Origin: Methylacidiphilum kamchatkense Kam1
Lineage (GTDB): Bacteria > Verrucomicrobiota > Verrucomicrobiia > Methylacidiphilales > Methylacidiphilaceae
Length of the DNA stretch: 64,000 bases
Reading direction: 5' to 3'
Assembly (NCBI RefSeq): GCF_007475525.1
Contig: NZ_CP037899.1
Coordinates: 1,798,001-1,862,000, forward strand
The notes under the pieces: generated by a model
Told to the model about the DNA's origin: nothing
The model's input: the letters and a program-made list of their open reading frames with translations, nothing else
Databases searched by the model: none
Program-made: the position numbers and the translations under genes
In this document: positions 19,980-28,595 of the stretch, in pieces
How positions within the stretch are numbered: the stretch's first letter is position 1
Layout: the number at the start of each line of letters is the position of its first letter

Positions 19980-20873
19980 ATGAAGAGGAGGAAAACACTC
20001 CGTTATTTGGTACCTGCAATTGGTTTGTTTGCACTTGCAGTGACACAACCTTTAAGAGCGGGAATTGAAGAGGGAGATAGTGCGGCTTCCACATCGACGG
20101 ACTTGTCAAGTGCAGGTGGGGATAAAGAAATGAAGGAAGCCAGCAAGGAAATGAAGGAACAGAAAGAAATTTCCAAGGAAGAAGCATTTCGTCCCAAAGA
20201 AGGATTATATGCAGGCCTTTATGGGGGCGCTGGTTACATGGATACCAATCGTTATACCTCAACTTTCAGTTCTGGGTTGATTGGCAATGGAAATTTAGGT
20301 GGTAATTGGCAGTGGGTTGGTGGTATCAAAGTTGGTTATCAGTGGAAAGGATGGGAACTGGGAGATAACCTGTCTGGTAAAGGGTGGTATTTAATGCCTG
20401 CCGCAGAATTTGACGGATTTTATATTGGAAATTCTCAGTCTGGTACAGGATTCACAGGTCTTGCTTTTCCTGGGGGATTTGCTGGAGCAAGCACCAATAC
20501 GGGGATGCAGTTAAACATAGGGGTAATGACCATTAATGGATTGTTAAAGTTGGTGACGCCATGGAAACTGGTTCCGTATATCGGTATGGGTGTTGGTGGC
20601 TACTATCTGTCTGCTAGTAACATTAGCCAGAGTATAGCAGGTCACGGGATTGTTAATGGCGCAAGTACTACTGACGGTGGATTCGTATTTACTCCGATAG
20701 CGGGTACGGAATATTATTTTACAAGAGAACTCAGTCTGTTCGTGGAATTTAAGTTCCTCTACATGAACAATCCGATTCTCAATTATGGGACTGCAGTGGG
20801 TAATGAATCCATGCACTTTGGGAACATGCTGAACTATATTGGCGTGCTTGGTGCTAAATACGTGTTTTGGTAA
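19980..20873 (+). CDS. Outer-membrane beta-barrel protein
   Basis: This 297-residue exported protein begins with a basic, hydrophobic signal peptide (MKRRKTLRYLVPAIGLFALA) probably cut after an Ala near residue 29. A Lys/Glu-rich linker (about residues 50-75, with EMKEASKEMKEQKE) follows, then a Gly/aromatic-rich region whose alternating segments look like an eight- to ten-strand barrel (GLYAGLYGGAGYM, WVGGIKVGYQWKG, VPYIGMGVGGYYL). It ends in ...GAKYVFW, the C-terminal aromatic signature recognised by BAM. It has its own 291-bp leader, a strong ribosome binding site and a perfect terminator, so it is a monocistronic and probably abundant protein. Its function beyond that is unknown. Confidence 0.8.
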   Translation: MKRRKTLRYLVPAIGLFALAVTQPLRAGIEEGDSAASTSTDLSSAGGDKEMKEASKEMKEQKEISKEEAFRPKEGLYAGLYGGAGYMDTNRYTSTFSSGLIGNGNLGGNWQWVGGIKVGYQWKGWELGDNLSGKGWYLMPAAEFDGFYIGNSQSGTGFTGLAFPGGFAGASTNTGMQLNIGVMTINGLLKLVTPWKLVPYIGMGVGGYYLSASNISQSIAGHGIVNGASTTDGGFVFTPIAGTEYYFTRELSLFVEFKFLYMNNPILNYGTAVGNESMHFGNMLNYIGVLGAKYVFW

Positions 20874-20892
20874 AAAGTTAGAAGTTAAAATT

Positions 20893-20924
20893 AAAGGGCT
20901 TCCAGTTGGAAGCCCTTTTTTTTG
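20893..20924 (+). terminator. Rho-independent terminator after the outer-membrane protein gene
   Basis: GGGCTTCC (20896-20903), loop AGTT, then GGAAGCCC (20908-20915) form a perfect 8-bp stem. AAA before and TTT after can extend the pairing, and an eight-T run follows. It lies about 20 bases after the stop codon. Confidence 0.92.
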
Positions 20925-21006
20925 TTATCAATACAATATTGGCAAATCCTAAAGCATACTAGAGAATTGGTGAGGTTCGAAAAAAGCTAATAGGAAAAAT
21001 GACTGG

Positions 21007-21966
21007 TTAAAGGATGAGAACAATTTTGCCAGTCGCTCCCCCTTGCATAATCATTTTATGAGCCAATGCTGCCTGCTCTAATGGAATTTCTGCACGGATG
21101 ATTGGCCATAAGCTCTTATTTTTCAAGCCTGCTTCTATAGCAGCAAATATGGATTTTCTTTGAGAAGAGCTTGCAAGAAAAAGATTTACACCAATGACAG
21201 AGATCTCTTTTCTTAAGATATTTCGTGGATCGATTTCAATTTTGCCACGACTTCCAATAACAAGAATTTTGCCATAGTTCGTTACAAGAGAAAAATCGTT
21301 CTCAAGGTTTTTATTCGCAAGCATCTCTAGAATGATATCGACTCCTTGATTTTGGGTATATTCTAAAATTTTGTTAACGTACCCTTCTTCTCCATGGTTA
21401 AAAACCATTTCAGCCCCTATACCGAGCACTTGCTCTTTGCCTTTTGCCGTTCCTGCTGTAGCCAAAACTCGAAGCCCACGACTTTTGGCCCATTGTACAG
21501 CCGCAATCCCAACTCCACCACTCGCCCCATGAACTAAAACCGTTTGTCCAGCTTTAGCACCAGCACATTGGAACAATGCATGATAGGCAGTCGCATAAGG
21601 ACTTCCAATGGCAGCGCCTTGAGCAAAAGATAAACCTTGAGGAAGTTCAAAGACGTGATCTTCAGGACAAACAATGTATTGGGCATAACTTCCTAAGACT
21701 CCTTGAAAGAAAACGGCTTGACCTTTATGAAATTTTGATACCCCTTCGCCAACTTCTTCAATAACACCGGCTCCGTCGATACCTGGTATAAACGGAAGGT
21801 TTGGTTGGTAACCAAAACTACCAGCCCTTAAATAGGTATCCACAGGATTGACTCCAGCTGCTTTCACTGCTATCAGAACCGAAGCTGGCTGTAGTTGAGG
21901 AATGAGAGTCTCTTTCAATTCAAGAACTTCAGGACCTCCAAAACGTGAGACAAGGATGGCTTTCAT
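21007..21966 (-). CDS. NADPH:quinone oxidoreductase (zeta-crystallin-like MDR family)
   Basis: This 319-residue medium-chain reductase lacks the structural-zinc cysteine cluster of alcohol dehydrogenases and resembles quinone oxidoreductase Qor. The N-terminal GroES-like domain contains AGVNPVDTYLR and PFIPGIDGAGVIEEVG. The Rossmann domain carries the NADPH loop VHGASGGVGIAAVQ. It probably reduces quinones or reactive enals in the cytoplasm. It follows thiE by 41 bases on the same strand, so it could be the last gene of an accC-thiE transcript. Confidence 0.87.
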   Translation of the reverse strand: MKAILVSRFGGPEVLELKETLIPQLQPASVLIAVKAAGVNPVDTYLRAGSFGYQPNLPFIPGIDGAGVIEEVGEGVSKFHKGQAVFFQGVLGSYAQYIVCPEDHVFELPQGLSFAQGAAIGSPYATAYHALFQCAGAKAGQTVLVHGASGGVGIAAVQWAKSRGLRVLATAGTAKGKEQVLGIGAEMVFNHGEEGYVNKILEYTQNQGVDIILEMLANKNLENDFSLVTNYGKILVIGSRGKIEIDPRNILRKEISVIGVNLFLASSSQRKSIFAAIEAGLKNKSLWPIIRAEIPLEQAALAHKMIMQGGATGKIVLIL

Positions 21967-22007
21967 GATTTATCGACTGCAATAAAAAATGGCCAAAACC
22001 CCTATTT

Positions 22008-22676
22008 CTAATTGGCTAGCAGGCCTTTTAAAGACAAAAGATTTCTCATTTGCCGGCAAAATTCTGGAATATCCTTAGCGCCTAAAAGCGCAGAAACCAT
22101 GACTATTCGATCAGCTCCAGCAGACAAAACCAAAGAAATATTTTCTTTATTTATCCCTCCGATAAAAAAAACCGGTTTTTTAATCCTCTCCTTGACAGCA
22201 GCTATCGATTCAATTCCAACAGGAAGATAATCAGGCTTGGTTGGTGTTTTAAAAATAGGCCCAAAGGCAATATAATCCACTGGCTCTTGGGCAGCAGTTA
22301 GAGCTTGAGAGAGCGTATGAGTCGATTTCCCGATTAAGAACTCCTCGCCTAAGTATTTTCTTGCCTGTTCAATTGGCATATCCTCTTGACCCAAATGCAC
22401 TCCATCGGCCTCTATTTCCAAAGCTATATCCGGATAATCGTTGATTATAAAAAGAATCTCTTTCTCCACCAAGCTCGATTGTATTGCCCGGGCATGTTCT
22501 GCGATTTTCTTTTTTTCTAGATTCTTTGCTCGAAGCTGTAAAATGTCCACTCTCCCTTCAGCAAGTTGTTCGCTATAAGCTTTTAGTTTTTCAGCAGGAA
22601 CATATCCCAGATCCAAAATCCCATAAAATCGTGCCTGACTTAAAAGAAATTTTTTTCTATAAATGTCCTGTTTCAT
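22008..22676 (-). CDS. thiE: Thiamine-phosphate synthase
   Basis: This enzyme couples the HMP-PP pyrimidine and HET-P thiazole units to give thiamine monophosphate. The 222-residue TIM barrel shows ILQLRAKN near the start, INDYPDIALEIEADGVHLGQED for substrate binding, AFGPIFKTPTKP, and the phosphate-binding end FFIGGI. Its start is eight bases after the accC stop, so the two are translationally close. No TPP riboswitch is visible upstream of the accC-thiE unit. Confidence 0.93.
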   Translation of the reverse strand: MKQDIYRKKFLLSQARFYGILDLGYVPAEKLKAYSEQLAEGRVDILQLRAKNLEKKKIAEHARAIQSSLVEKEILFIINDYPDIALEIEADGVHLGQEDMPIEQARKYLGEEFLIGKSTHTLSQALTAAQEPVDYIAFGPIFKTPTKPDYLPVGIESIAAVKERIKKPVFFIGGINKENISLVLSAGADRIVMVSALLGAKDIPEFCRQMRNLLSLKGLLAN

Positions 22677-22684
22677 TCAATCCT

Positions 22685-24049
22685 TCAATGCTCTTCCAGA
22701 GATTTTTTTGCAGCCAGAATTTTGTTGATAAGATTGGTCGTGTAATCGCCCCTTTTGAAATCTGTATTTTGAAAAACAGACTTGCCTATTGGAATGGTGG
22801 TTTTAACCCCTTCAATAATCGTTTCATTTAATGCTCTATTCATCCGAGCGATTGCTTCATCCCTGGAATTGCCAATGGCTATAATTTTGGCAAGCATAGA
22901 GTCGTAATAAGGAGAAATTTCAATTCCTTGATAAAGATGAGAATCGACGCGGATGCCAGGTCCACCAGGAAGATGTAGGAAATCTATTTTGCCTGCACTT
23001 GGACGAAAGTCTTGCAAGCCATCCTCTGAATTAACCCGAAACTCTATGGCATGTTTTTTAGGTTCGAGTTCTTCCCATTCTTTGCCTATAGAATAACCAG
23101 CAGCTACAAGGATCTGCTCTTTGACTAGATCAACACCATAGACTTCTTCCGTCACCGGATGTTCCACCTGAATCCTGCAATTCATTTCGATGAAATAAAA
23201 ATTACCAGCTTTATCTACCAGATACTCTACTGTTCCTACCCCTTCATAATCGACTGATTCAGCAAGTCGGATGCTTGTCTTGCCCATTCTTTTTCTTAAG
23301 GCCGGATCCATAATAGGAGATGGAGATTCTTCGACAAGCTTTTGATTTCTTCGCTGAATGGAACAATCCCGTTCTCCAACATGAACAATTTTTCCTTTGG
23401 TATCAGCTAGAATTTGAAATTCTACATGTCGTGGATCTTCGATCAACTTTTCGATGTACAAGCTGCCATCTCCAAAAGATTTTTCTGCCTCAAGTTTTGC
23501 AGCGACAAACCCCTGAACTAAACTTACATCGTTATGCGCTATCCTCATCCCCCTTCCCCCTCCTCCTGCAACCGCTTTTATAATCACCGGATAGCCAATC
23601 TGATGGCTAATTTTCAAAGCTTCCTTTTCTGACTCCACAATGCCATCACTACCCGGTGCCACGGGCACGCCTACTTTTCTTGCATGAAACCGAGCCATGG
23701 CCTTATTCCCCATTTTCTTCAGTGTTGTGGCCTTCGGACCAATGAATTTGATATTGCAGTTGGCACAAATTTCAGCAAAATGAGGATTTTCTGCTAAAAA
23801 ACCGTATCCTGGATGAATCGCATCGACATCCCCTATTTCTGCAGCACTGATAATCCTATCCATCCTCAAATAACTTTCCGTTGAAGGCCCACTGCCAATA
23901 CATATCGCTTCGTCTGCCTGTTGAACATGCAGAGACTTCTCATCCGCTTCTGAATAGACAGCCAGAGTCTTTATACCCAGATCACGACAAGCTCGGATAA
24001 TTCTTAATGCGATTTCACCTCGGTTGGCAATTAAGATCTTATTGAACAT
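22685..24049 (-). CDS. accC: Biotin carboxylase subunit
   Basis: This subunit carboxylates biotin on its carrier protein for acetyl-CoA carboxylase; a role with another acyl-CoA or pyruvate carboxylase is possible. The 454-residue protein has the N-terminal ANRGEIALRIIRACRDLGI, the ATP-grasp glycine loop VAGGGGRGMR, and the catalytic block FIEMNCRIQVEHPVTEE. The usual upstream accB is absent, and 297 bp without a gene precede the start. Downstream is thiE. Confidence 0.94.
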   Translation of the reverse strand: MFNKILIANRGEIALRIIRACRDLGIKTLAVYSEADEKSLHVQQADEAICIGSGPSTESYLRMDRIISAAEIGDVDAIHPGYGFLAENPHFAEICANCNIKFIGPKATTLKKMGNKAMARFHARKVGVPVAPGSDGIVESEKEALKISHQIGYPVIIKAVAGGGGRGMRIAHNDVSLVQGFVAAKLEAEKSFGDGSLYIEKLIEDPRHVEFQILADTKGKIVHVGERDCSIQRRNQKLVEESPSPIMDPALRKRMGKTSIRLAESVDYEGVGTVEYLVDKAGNFYFIEMNCRIQVEHPVTEEVYGVDLVKEQILVAAGYSIGKEWEELEPKKHAIEFRVNSEDGLQDFRPSAGKIDFLHLPGGPGIRVDSHLYQGIEISPYYDSMLAKIIAIGNSRDEAIARMNRALNETIIEGVKTTIPIGKSVFQNTDFKRGDYTTNLINKILAAKKSLEEH

Positions 24050-24346
24050 TGTTGGGTCCTATCTCTATAGGAAAAGAAGCAGATTAAATTTATCTGAAAT
24101 ATTTCTTTCGAGCAAAGACCAATGCTAATAAAAGAAAAAAACAAGATCAAGATTCAAAAGAATTATTTTTATATTTTTAGCAAACATCTCCCAATCATAA
24201 TAAACCAGAATACTTTAAGATGCTCAAATCTGATAGCAGCTATCAAAATTTAGTCTCATTCTATGGGTGTCTGCTGCATTTCTCTACTAATGTTTTTTTC
24301 TTGAGGCTACAATAAGAACCTGCGTTGCTCCCTTTAAGATATTTTT

Positions 24347-24964
24347 TTAACTAGGGAAGGACTCTTCTAATTCTTCGCCTACCTGGAATCGAACAAAACG
24401 GCGGATGACAATGTTTTCTCCAATCTGAGCAATACGCTGACAGAGAAGATCATTAATAGTGATGCTGGGATCCTTCACGAACGGTTGCTCCAGCAGACAG
24501 TTATCAATAAAAAACTTTTCCAGCTTTTCTTGGACAATGCGATCCATATTTTCGTCATTCTCAAGTTTATAAGTGCTGATAATCTTGTTTTTCTCAGCAT
24601 CTAGGATCGCTTTGGGGACGTCGTTCTTGGAGATGAACTTGGGATTGGCTGCCGCAATTTGAATAGCTATCTCTTTAACAAATTCTTTGAAAGCTGGCGT
24701 GCGAGCAACAAAATCAGTTTCACAGTTTACTTCTACTAAGACTCCTATTTTATCGCCAGCATGAATATAGGAAGCAATTACCCCCTCTGGGGTCTGTCTT
24801 TCAGATTTCTTCTTTGCTTTGGCCATCCCTTGTTGTCGGAGCCATTTTTCAGCCTCCTCTAGGCTCCCTCCTGAAGCTTCTAAAGCCTTTTTACAATCCA
24901 TAATACCGGCTCCAGTTTTTTCGCGAAGCTCTTTGACTAAATTGGCAGAAATCGCATTGCTCAT
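24347..24964 (-). CDS. tsf: Elongation factor Ts
   Basis: This is the guanine-nucleotide exchange factor of EF-Tu. The UBA-like N-terminus includes VKELREKTGAGIMDCKKAL, and the core motif VEVNCETDFVAR follows. At 205 residues it is of the short type with one core subdomain (as in Thermus) rather than the ~280-residue E. coli type. It lies 109 bases downstream of rpsB in the conserved rpsB-tsf order. The product is complete, in contrast to its upstream partner. Confidence 0.95.
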   Translation of the reverse strand: MSNAISANLVKELREKTGAGIMDCKKALEASGGSLEEAEKWLRQQGMAKAKKKSERQTPEGVIASYIHAGDKIGVLVEVNCETDFVARTPAFKEFVKEIAIQIAAANPKFISKNDVPKAILDAEKNKIISTYKLENDENMDRIVQEKLEKFFIDNCLLEQPFVKDPSITINDLLCQRIAQIGENIVIRRFVRFQVGEELEESFPS

Positions 24965-25073
24965 ATATCTCCTTCTATTAACGACCCCAAAAAAATGAAA
25001 TCAAACAACAAGAATTAGAGAATGCTTTATTTAAGTGTTGTTCTTATTATTATTATTTTAAATCATTGGGAAC

Positions 25074-25819
25074 TTAATTGGTTGACACAAGCGCTGCTTC
25101 TGAAGCCATATTGCCGGAATTTTCCACAGGAAGAGAGAATCCCGCCTCTTTTTTCCCTTCTATTATGGCATTACCAATTTCTTCCAAAATGGTTCGAATA
25201 GAACGGATAGAATCATCATTGGCAGGGATTGGATAATCGATGTTTTCAGGGTTCCCATTGGTATCAACAATAGCAACTATAGGTATGTCTAATTTTCTTG
25301 CTTCGGATACCGCAATCTCTTCCTTTACCACATCGACTATAACGATGGCCGCAGGAAGCCTTTCCATATCTTTGATCCCATCCAAGCTTCGATGCAGCTT
25401 AGCATTCTCTCTTCTCAATTTGGCTACTTCTTTTTTAGGGAGCCTTTCCATTGTGCCACTGGCTTCAAGTTGATCTATCCACTTCATACGCGCAATCGAT
25501 TTGCGGATAGTCACCATGTTTGTCAATGTTCCCCCAAGCCATCGATAATTCACATAAAAAGAACCGCTTTTCTTAGCTATCTCCTCAATAAGCCCTTGGG
25601 CTTGGCGTTTACATCCAACAAAGAGAACCTTACCCCCTTCAAATGATGTTTTTTTCAAAAATCAGCGGCTCTCTTTAAACATTCCATTGTTTTATTTGGG
25701 TTTATCAAATGAATACCCCCTTTTAGTCCAAGTAAAAAGGGAGCCATTTTGGGATTCCAACGGTCTTTCCTATGACCAAAATAGGTTCCAGATTTTATAA
25801 GATCTTCTAATTCTACCAT
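25074..25819 (-). CDS. rpsB: 30S ribosomal protein S2, apparent frameshift
   Basis: Essential ribosomal protein S2. The N-terminal part from the ATG at 25819 (MVELEDLIKSGTYFGHR, DRWNPKM, GGIHLINPNKTMECL) runs into a stop right after RAADF. The remainder (KKTSFEGGKVLFVGCKRQAQ, then YRWLGGTLTN and PIVAIVDTN) continues in another frame. Adding one T to the coding-strand T5 run (plus strand A-run 25657-25661) gives RAADFLKKTSFEGG and a 248-residue protein of normal length. A real null would be lethal unless a second copy exists, so this is most simply a base-calling error. Confidence 0.93.
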
Positions 25820-25869
25820 TTTTCTTTATTGTTATGATTAAATTTTTTATTTTACTTTTATCCTTCTTC

Positions 25870-25897
25870 ATTAGCAACAATTAATTTCGTTGCTAAT
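25870..25897. repeat. Inverted repeat upstream of rpsB
   Basis: ATTAGCAAC (25870-25878) and GTTGCTAAT (25889-25897) pair perfectly over nine bases with a 10-base AT-rich loop. It sits about 50 bp before the rpsB start. It could be an operator, an attenuator-type leader hairpin or an autoregulatory S2 site; no T-run follows on either side, so it is not a standard terminator. Confidence 0.5.
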
Positions 25898-26121
25898 GAT
25901 AAAACTAAAAAAAGAGCTCCACGGGTTTTTTTTCAGATATCCTGTAGGATTCCATTAACCCGTAGTCGACAAGGATGGTTTCCTTATCCCTACTCCTCTT
26001 ATTCCTTTGGCAATTGATACGGTACTGATAGTCAAAACAGATGTCAAGGAATTTGCCAACGTGCTTGCCACTGATAACATTTCCTTCTGCCTCAGGGTCT
26101 TATTTATTTACCATCGGACTC

Positions 26122-26155
26122 ACGCTGGGAATGAAGAAACGCTGGGAATGAAGAA
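26122..26155. repeat. 17-bp tandem duplication
   Basis: ACGCTGGGAATGAAGAA occurs twice, head to tail and without a mismatch (26122-26138 and 26139-26155), in non-coding sequence. No third copy is present. It may be a recent slippage duplication or a paired binding site. Confidence 0.7.
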
Positions 26156-26406
26156 CTACTGCCCAGGAGCTTAGCCCAACAGCCGTGAAGGCCTAAAATC
26201 GATTTTTGAATGAACCTTGGTGAGAGACTAGTCCTAACCTTACAAGCAAAAGAAAAAGATATTCGTCAAGCTCAAACAACCAAGTCTATGTATCTTTTTC
26301 ACAATTAAAAACTTTTTTATCTATAGAGAAAAAAAAGTTATTGACTCGCCGCTCCAAAATCTCTAGAAAAAAAAGCACAAAATTAAATATTCGAAAGGAG
26401 GTGAGA

Positions 26407-27174
26407 GTGCTGGCTTGTGGGAGAGAATCGATACACTACAAATTGCTACTTTCAATTTTCCTATTATTCTTAACCCATTTCTTTACCCATTCTCTTTTCG
26501 GATATTCGTATAAAGACTATCTAAAAACTGAAAATCGTGACCATGCTTATCCTTGGCATAGGAATATCGTTACGACTGTTTTTTGGATTGGAGAAGGAAG
26601 AACACCAATCAGCGGAGCTGCTTGCTCTACCAGTGCATGGGACGTTCACTGGAGAAAAAATTATGGTGGACTGGATGACCCTATTAAACGCGTAGGTTTT
26701 CTGCCGCGTCATTTCGCAGCGACTTTAAACCCCTTTTATGTGGCTCTTCCTTTCAACGATGTAGCCTATCCAGACTTAGCTAGAAAATGGGTGCCATGGT
26801 ATAAGGTTCCCTCCCCTGAAAACCGTTTCGTCTCTCAGTGTAAGGGGCGTTGGGTAGAAATTAGATCGAAAAGCGGAAAAGTTGCCTATGCCCAATGGGA
26901 AGATGTGGGCCCACTAAGAAGTGATTTTGCTTCTTATGTCTTTGGCCCAGACAGACCGCATGAACATAACCAAGCTGGCTTAGATGTTTCACCAGCCGTT
27001 AGAGATTATTTAGGATTAAGCGGTATGAATTTGACCGATTGGAGAATTGTGGACGATTGCCTTGTACCCCCTGGGCCGTGGATCAAATATGGGGAACAAG
27101 CTATCATCTATTCCGCAATAAAGGCAAGAGAAAAGGAAGCCTCTTCCCAATGGAGACCTGCTTCTTTTCAATAA
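26407..27174 (+). CDS. Secreted protein of unknown family, possibly with a beta-barrel (DPBB-like) domain
   Basis: A 255-residue exported protein. I chose the GTG at 26407 because AAAGGAG ends six bases before it; the open frame extends upstream to a TTG at 26341. The N-terminus contains a hydrophobic signal segment (KLLLSIFLLFLTHFF) ending near HSLFG. The mature part is rich in Trp and Tyr, with blocks AYPWHRNIVTTVFWIGEG, FYVALPFNDVAYPD, GRWVEI, AYAQWEDVGPL and AGLDVSPAVRDYLGLSG. The Gly-Arg-Trp-Val/Trp-Glu-Asp-Val-Gly-Pro arrangement recalls double-psi beta-barrel cell-wall proteins, but I cannot assign a function. It is probably periplasmic. Confidence 0.7.
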   Translation: MLACGRESIHYKLLLSIFLLFLTHFFTHSLFGYSYKDYLKTENRDHAYPWHRNIVTTVFWIGEGRTPISGAACSTSAWDVHWRKNYGGLDDPIKRVGFLPRHFAATLNPFYVALPFNDVAYPDLARKWVPWYKVPSPENRFVSQCKGRWVEIRSKSGKVAYAQWEDVGPLRSDFASYVFGPDRPHEHNQAGLDVSPAVRDYLGLSGMNLTDWRIVDDCLVPPGPWIKYGEQAIIYSAIKAREKEASSQWRPASFQ

Positions 27175-27440
27175 CTAGAAAAAGTTTGATCTAAGAGACC
27201 CAAAAGCAGACGTGCCAGTTGTTTATTGGCTTAGCAAAAGGCTATAGGCCTTTACAGGCATTAGGGCTGAGAGGTCCATTCCAAACAGAAAGCATTTCAT
27301 GTCTCTTGGGGAAAGGAGAGGATATTGCTTAAGCTCATGAGCTAGACAAAGATCAGATGAAAGCTGATGCAGCTTCCCTTTCTTCACAATTTCTGGGTTG
27401 ATCCTGGCAAGAAGATCATGTTAGGGAATATATTTTAAGA

Positions 27441-27989
27441 GTGGCTACTAAGCATATCATTTACTTAGACGTTGAAACACAGAATAGCGCTTCTGAGGTT
27501 GGAGGTTGGCAAAAAAAACATTTAATGCGGGTTTCCATTGCTGTCATCTATAGCAGCCTGCATAACAAATACTTCATTTTTAGAGAAGAAGAAGTAGATC
27601 AGCTGCTAACCATGCTGAGAGAATCGGATTGTATTGTCGGTTTCAATATCTTGGGATTTGATATCCCAGTGCTTGATTCATATGCTGTTTTCAGTTTATC
27701 CACTCTTCCCTGTATCGATCTGCTCTTAGATATCGAAAAAAGAATTTCTAGACGCATCAAACTCGAGCAGTTAGCCCGAGCCACTCTAGGAATAGGGAAA
27801 ACAGCTCACGGTCTGCAGGCTTTAAGATGGTGGAAAGAAGGAAAATTATTGGATATTGCAGAATATTGCTGCTATGACGTGAAGATCACCAAACTTCTCC
27901 ATGAGTATGGAATAAAAAACGGCAAAGTGTATTATTTTAATGAAAATGGTATTAAGGAACCAATAGCAGTGAATTGGCAGATTGATTAA
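27441..27989 (+). CDS. Predicted 3'-5' exonuclease of the RNase H-like (DEDD) fold
   Basis: A 182-residue protein starting at GTG 27441. It shows the acidic motifs of DEDD exonucleases: YLDVET (ExoI, with Asp and Glu), VGFNILGFDIPVL (ExoII, Asn/Asp), and YCCYDVKIT (ExoIII, Tyr-x-x-x-Asp). The closest type I know is the YprB/RNase_H_2-like domain found alone or attached to helicases. Here it stands alone, so the substrate (DNA or RNA) is unknown. The Fur-family gene follows 77 bases later on the same strand. Confidence 0.75.
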   Translation: MATKHIIYLDVETQNSASEVGGWQKKHLMRVSIAVIYSSLHNKYFIFREEEVDQLLTMLRESDCIVGFNILGFDIPVLDSYAVFSLSTLPCIDLLLDIEKRISRRIKLEQLARATLGIGKTAHGLQALRWWKEGKLLDIAEYCCYDVKITKLLHEYGIKNGKVYYFNENGIKEPIAVNWQID

Positions 27990-28066
27990 CCTCTACACTG
28001 ATTAATTGCTTTTCCTATCTCCATTCTTGACTATCCTATCCTCTTTATTCATAGTGATTAAAGCTT

Positions 28067-28438
28067 ATGGCACGGAAAACTAAGCAAAAGGAAGCTATTG
28101 TCAGTGTATTGCGTAGCGCCGAAAGTCCTTTGTCCCCTGCTGAAATTCAAACTAGAGCTTCTTTACTTGTCCCCTCTCTTGGTATTGCAACGGTTTATCG
28201 ATTACTACGAATCCTAAAAGAAAATAAAAAAGTCGTAACTGTTGAAATTCCAGGAGAGTCTCCACGATATGAAATTTCTGGAAGGGCCCACCATCATCAT
28301 TTCTATTGTCGCAACTGCCACCAAATTTTCGAATTTGGGAAATGCACTGACAAGATCGAAGAACTTGTTCCCAAAGGATTTCTTGTTCAGGAACATGAGA
28401 TTATTCTCTATGGCCGTTGTCCTTCTTGTGCAAAATAA
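28067..28438 (+). CDS. Fur-family metal- or peroxide-responsive repressor
   Basis: A 123-residue regulator with the Fur fold: an N-terminal winged helix (GIATVYRLLRIL is the recognition region) and a C-terminal metal-binding domain. His75-78 (HHHH) precede Cys81-x-x-Cys84; Cys118-x-x-Cys121 complete the structural zinc site. It is shorter than typical Fur (about 140-150 residues) and could be a Fur, Zur or PerR type; the sequence alone does not decide. No Fur box is evident at its own start. Confidence 0.9.
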   Translation: MARKTKQKEAIVSVLRSAESPLSPAEIQTRASLLVPSLGIATVYRLLRILKENKKVVTVEIPGESPRYEISGRAHHHHFYCRNCHQIFEFGKCTDKIEELVPKGFLVQEHEIILYGRCPSCAK

Positions 28439-28595
28439 GAAGAAAAGCTATCTAGGGAAAAAAGTGAAGGCGGTCTGATTCCACTTTAAGACTTTCCCTT
28501 ACTTTTTCTTGGCTACTTCCCCATGAGAAACTCTCTAGAACCTCTAAGCCCTAGCTAAAGTAGCGCACCCGTTTTTAATGGTTTAAAGAATGTTG

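Larger units (their letters stand above)
25820..26406. other. Gene-free region between rpsB and a divergent secreted-protein gene
   Basis: About 590 bp separate the divergent rpsB and secreted-protein starts. I see no credible gene. It holds a hairpin-forming inverted repeat (25870-25897), a 17-bp tandem duplication (26122-26155) and probably the divergent promoters. A reading frame open from a TTG at 26341 joins the downstream gene but precedes its best ribosome binding site. Confidence 0.6.

Noticed and set aside
22677-24346. Missing accB as evidence of a broken operon
   Set aside because: accB and accC are separate in many genomes; no relic of accB is visible in the upstream gap, so nothing shows a loss.
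28067-28438. Assigning the Fur-family protein to Zur, PerR or Fur
   Set aside because: Metal-site residues are consistent with more than one subgroup and no regulated genes are nearby, so I kept the family-level call.
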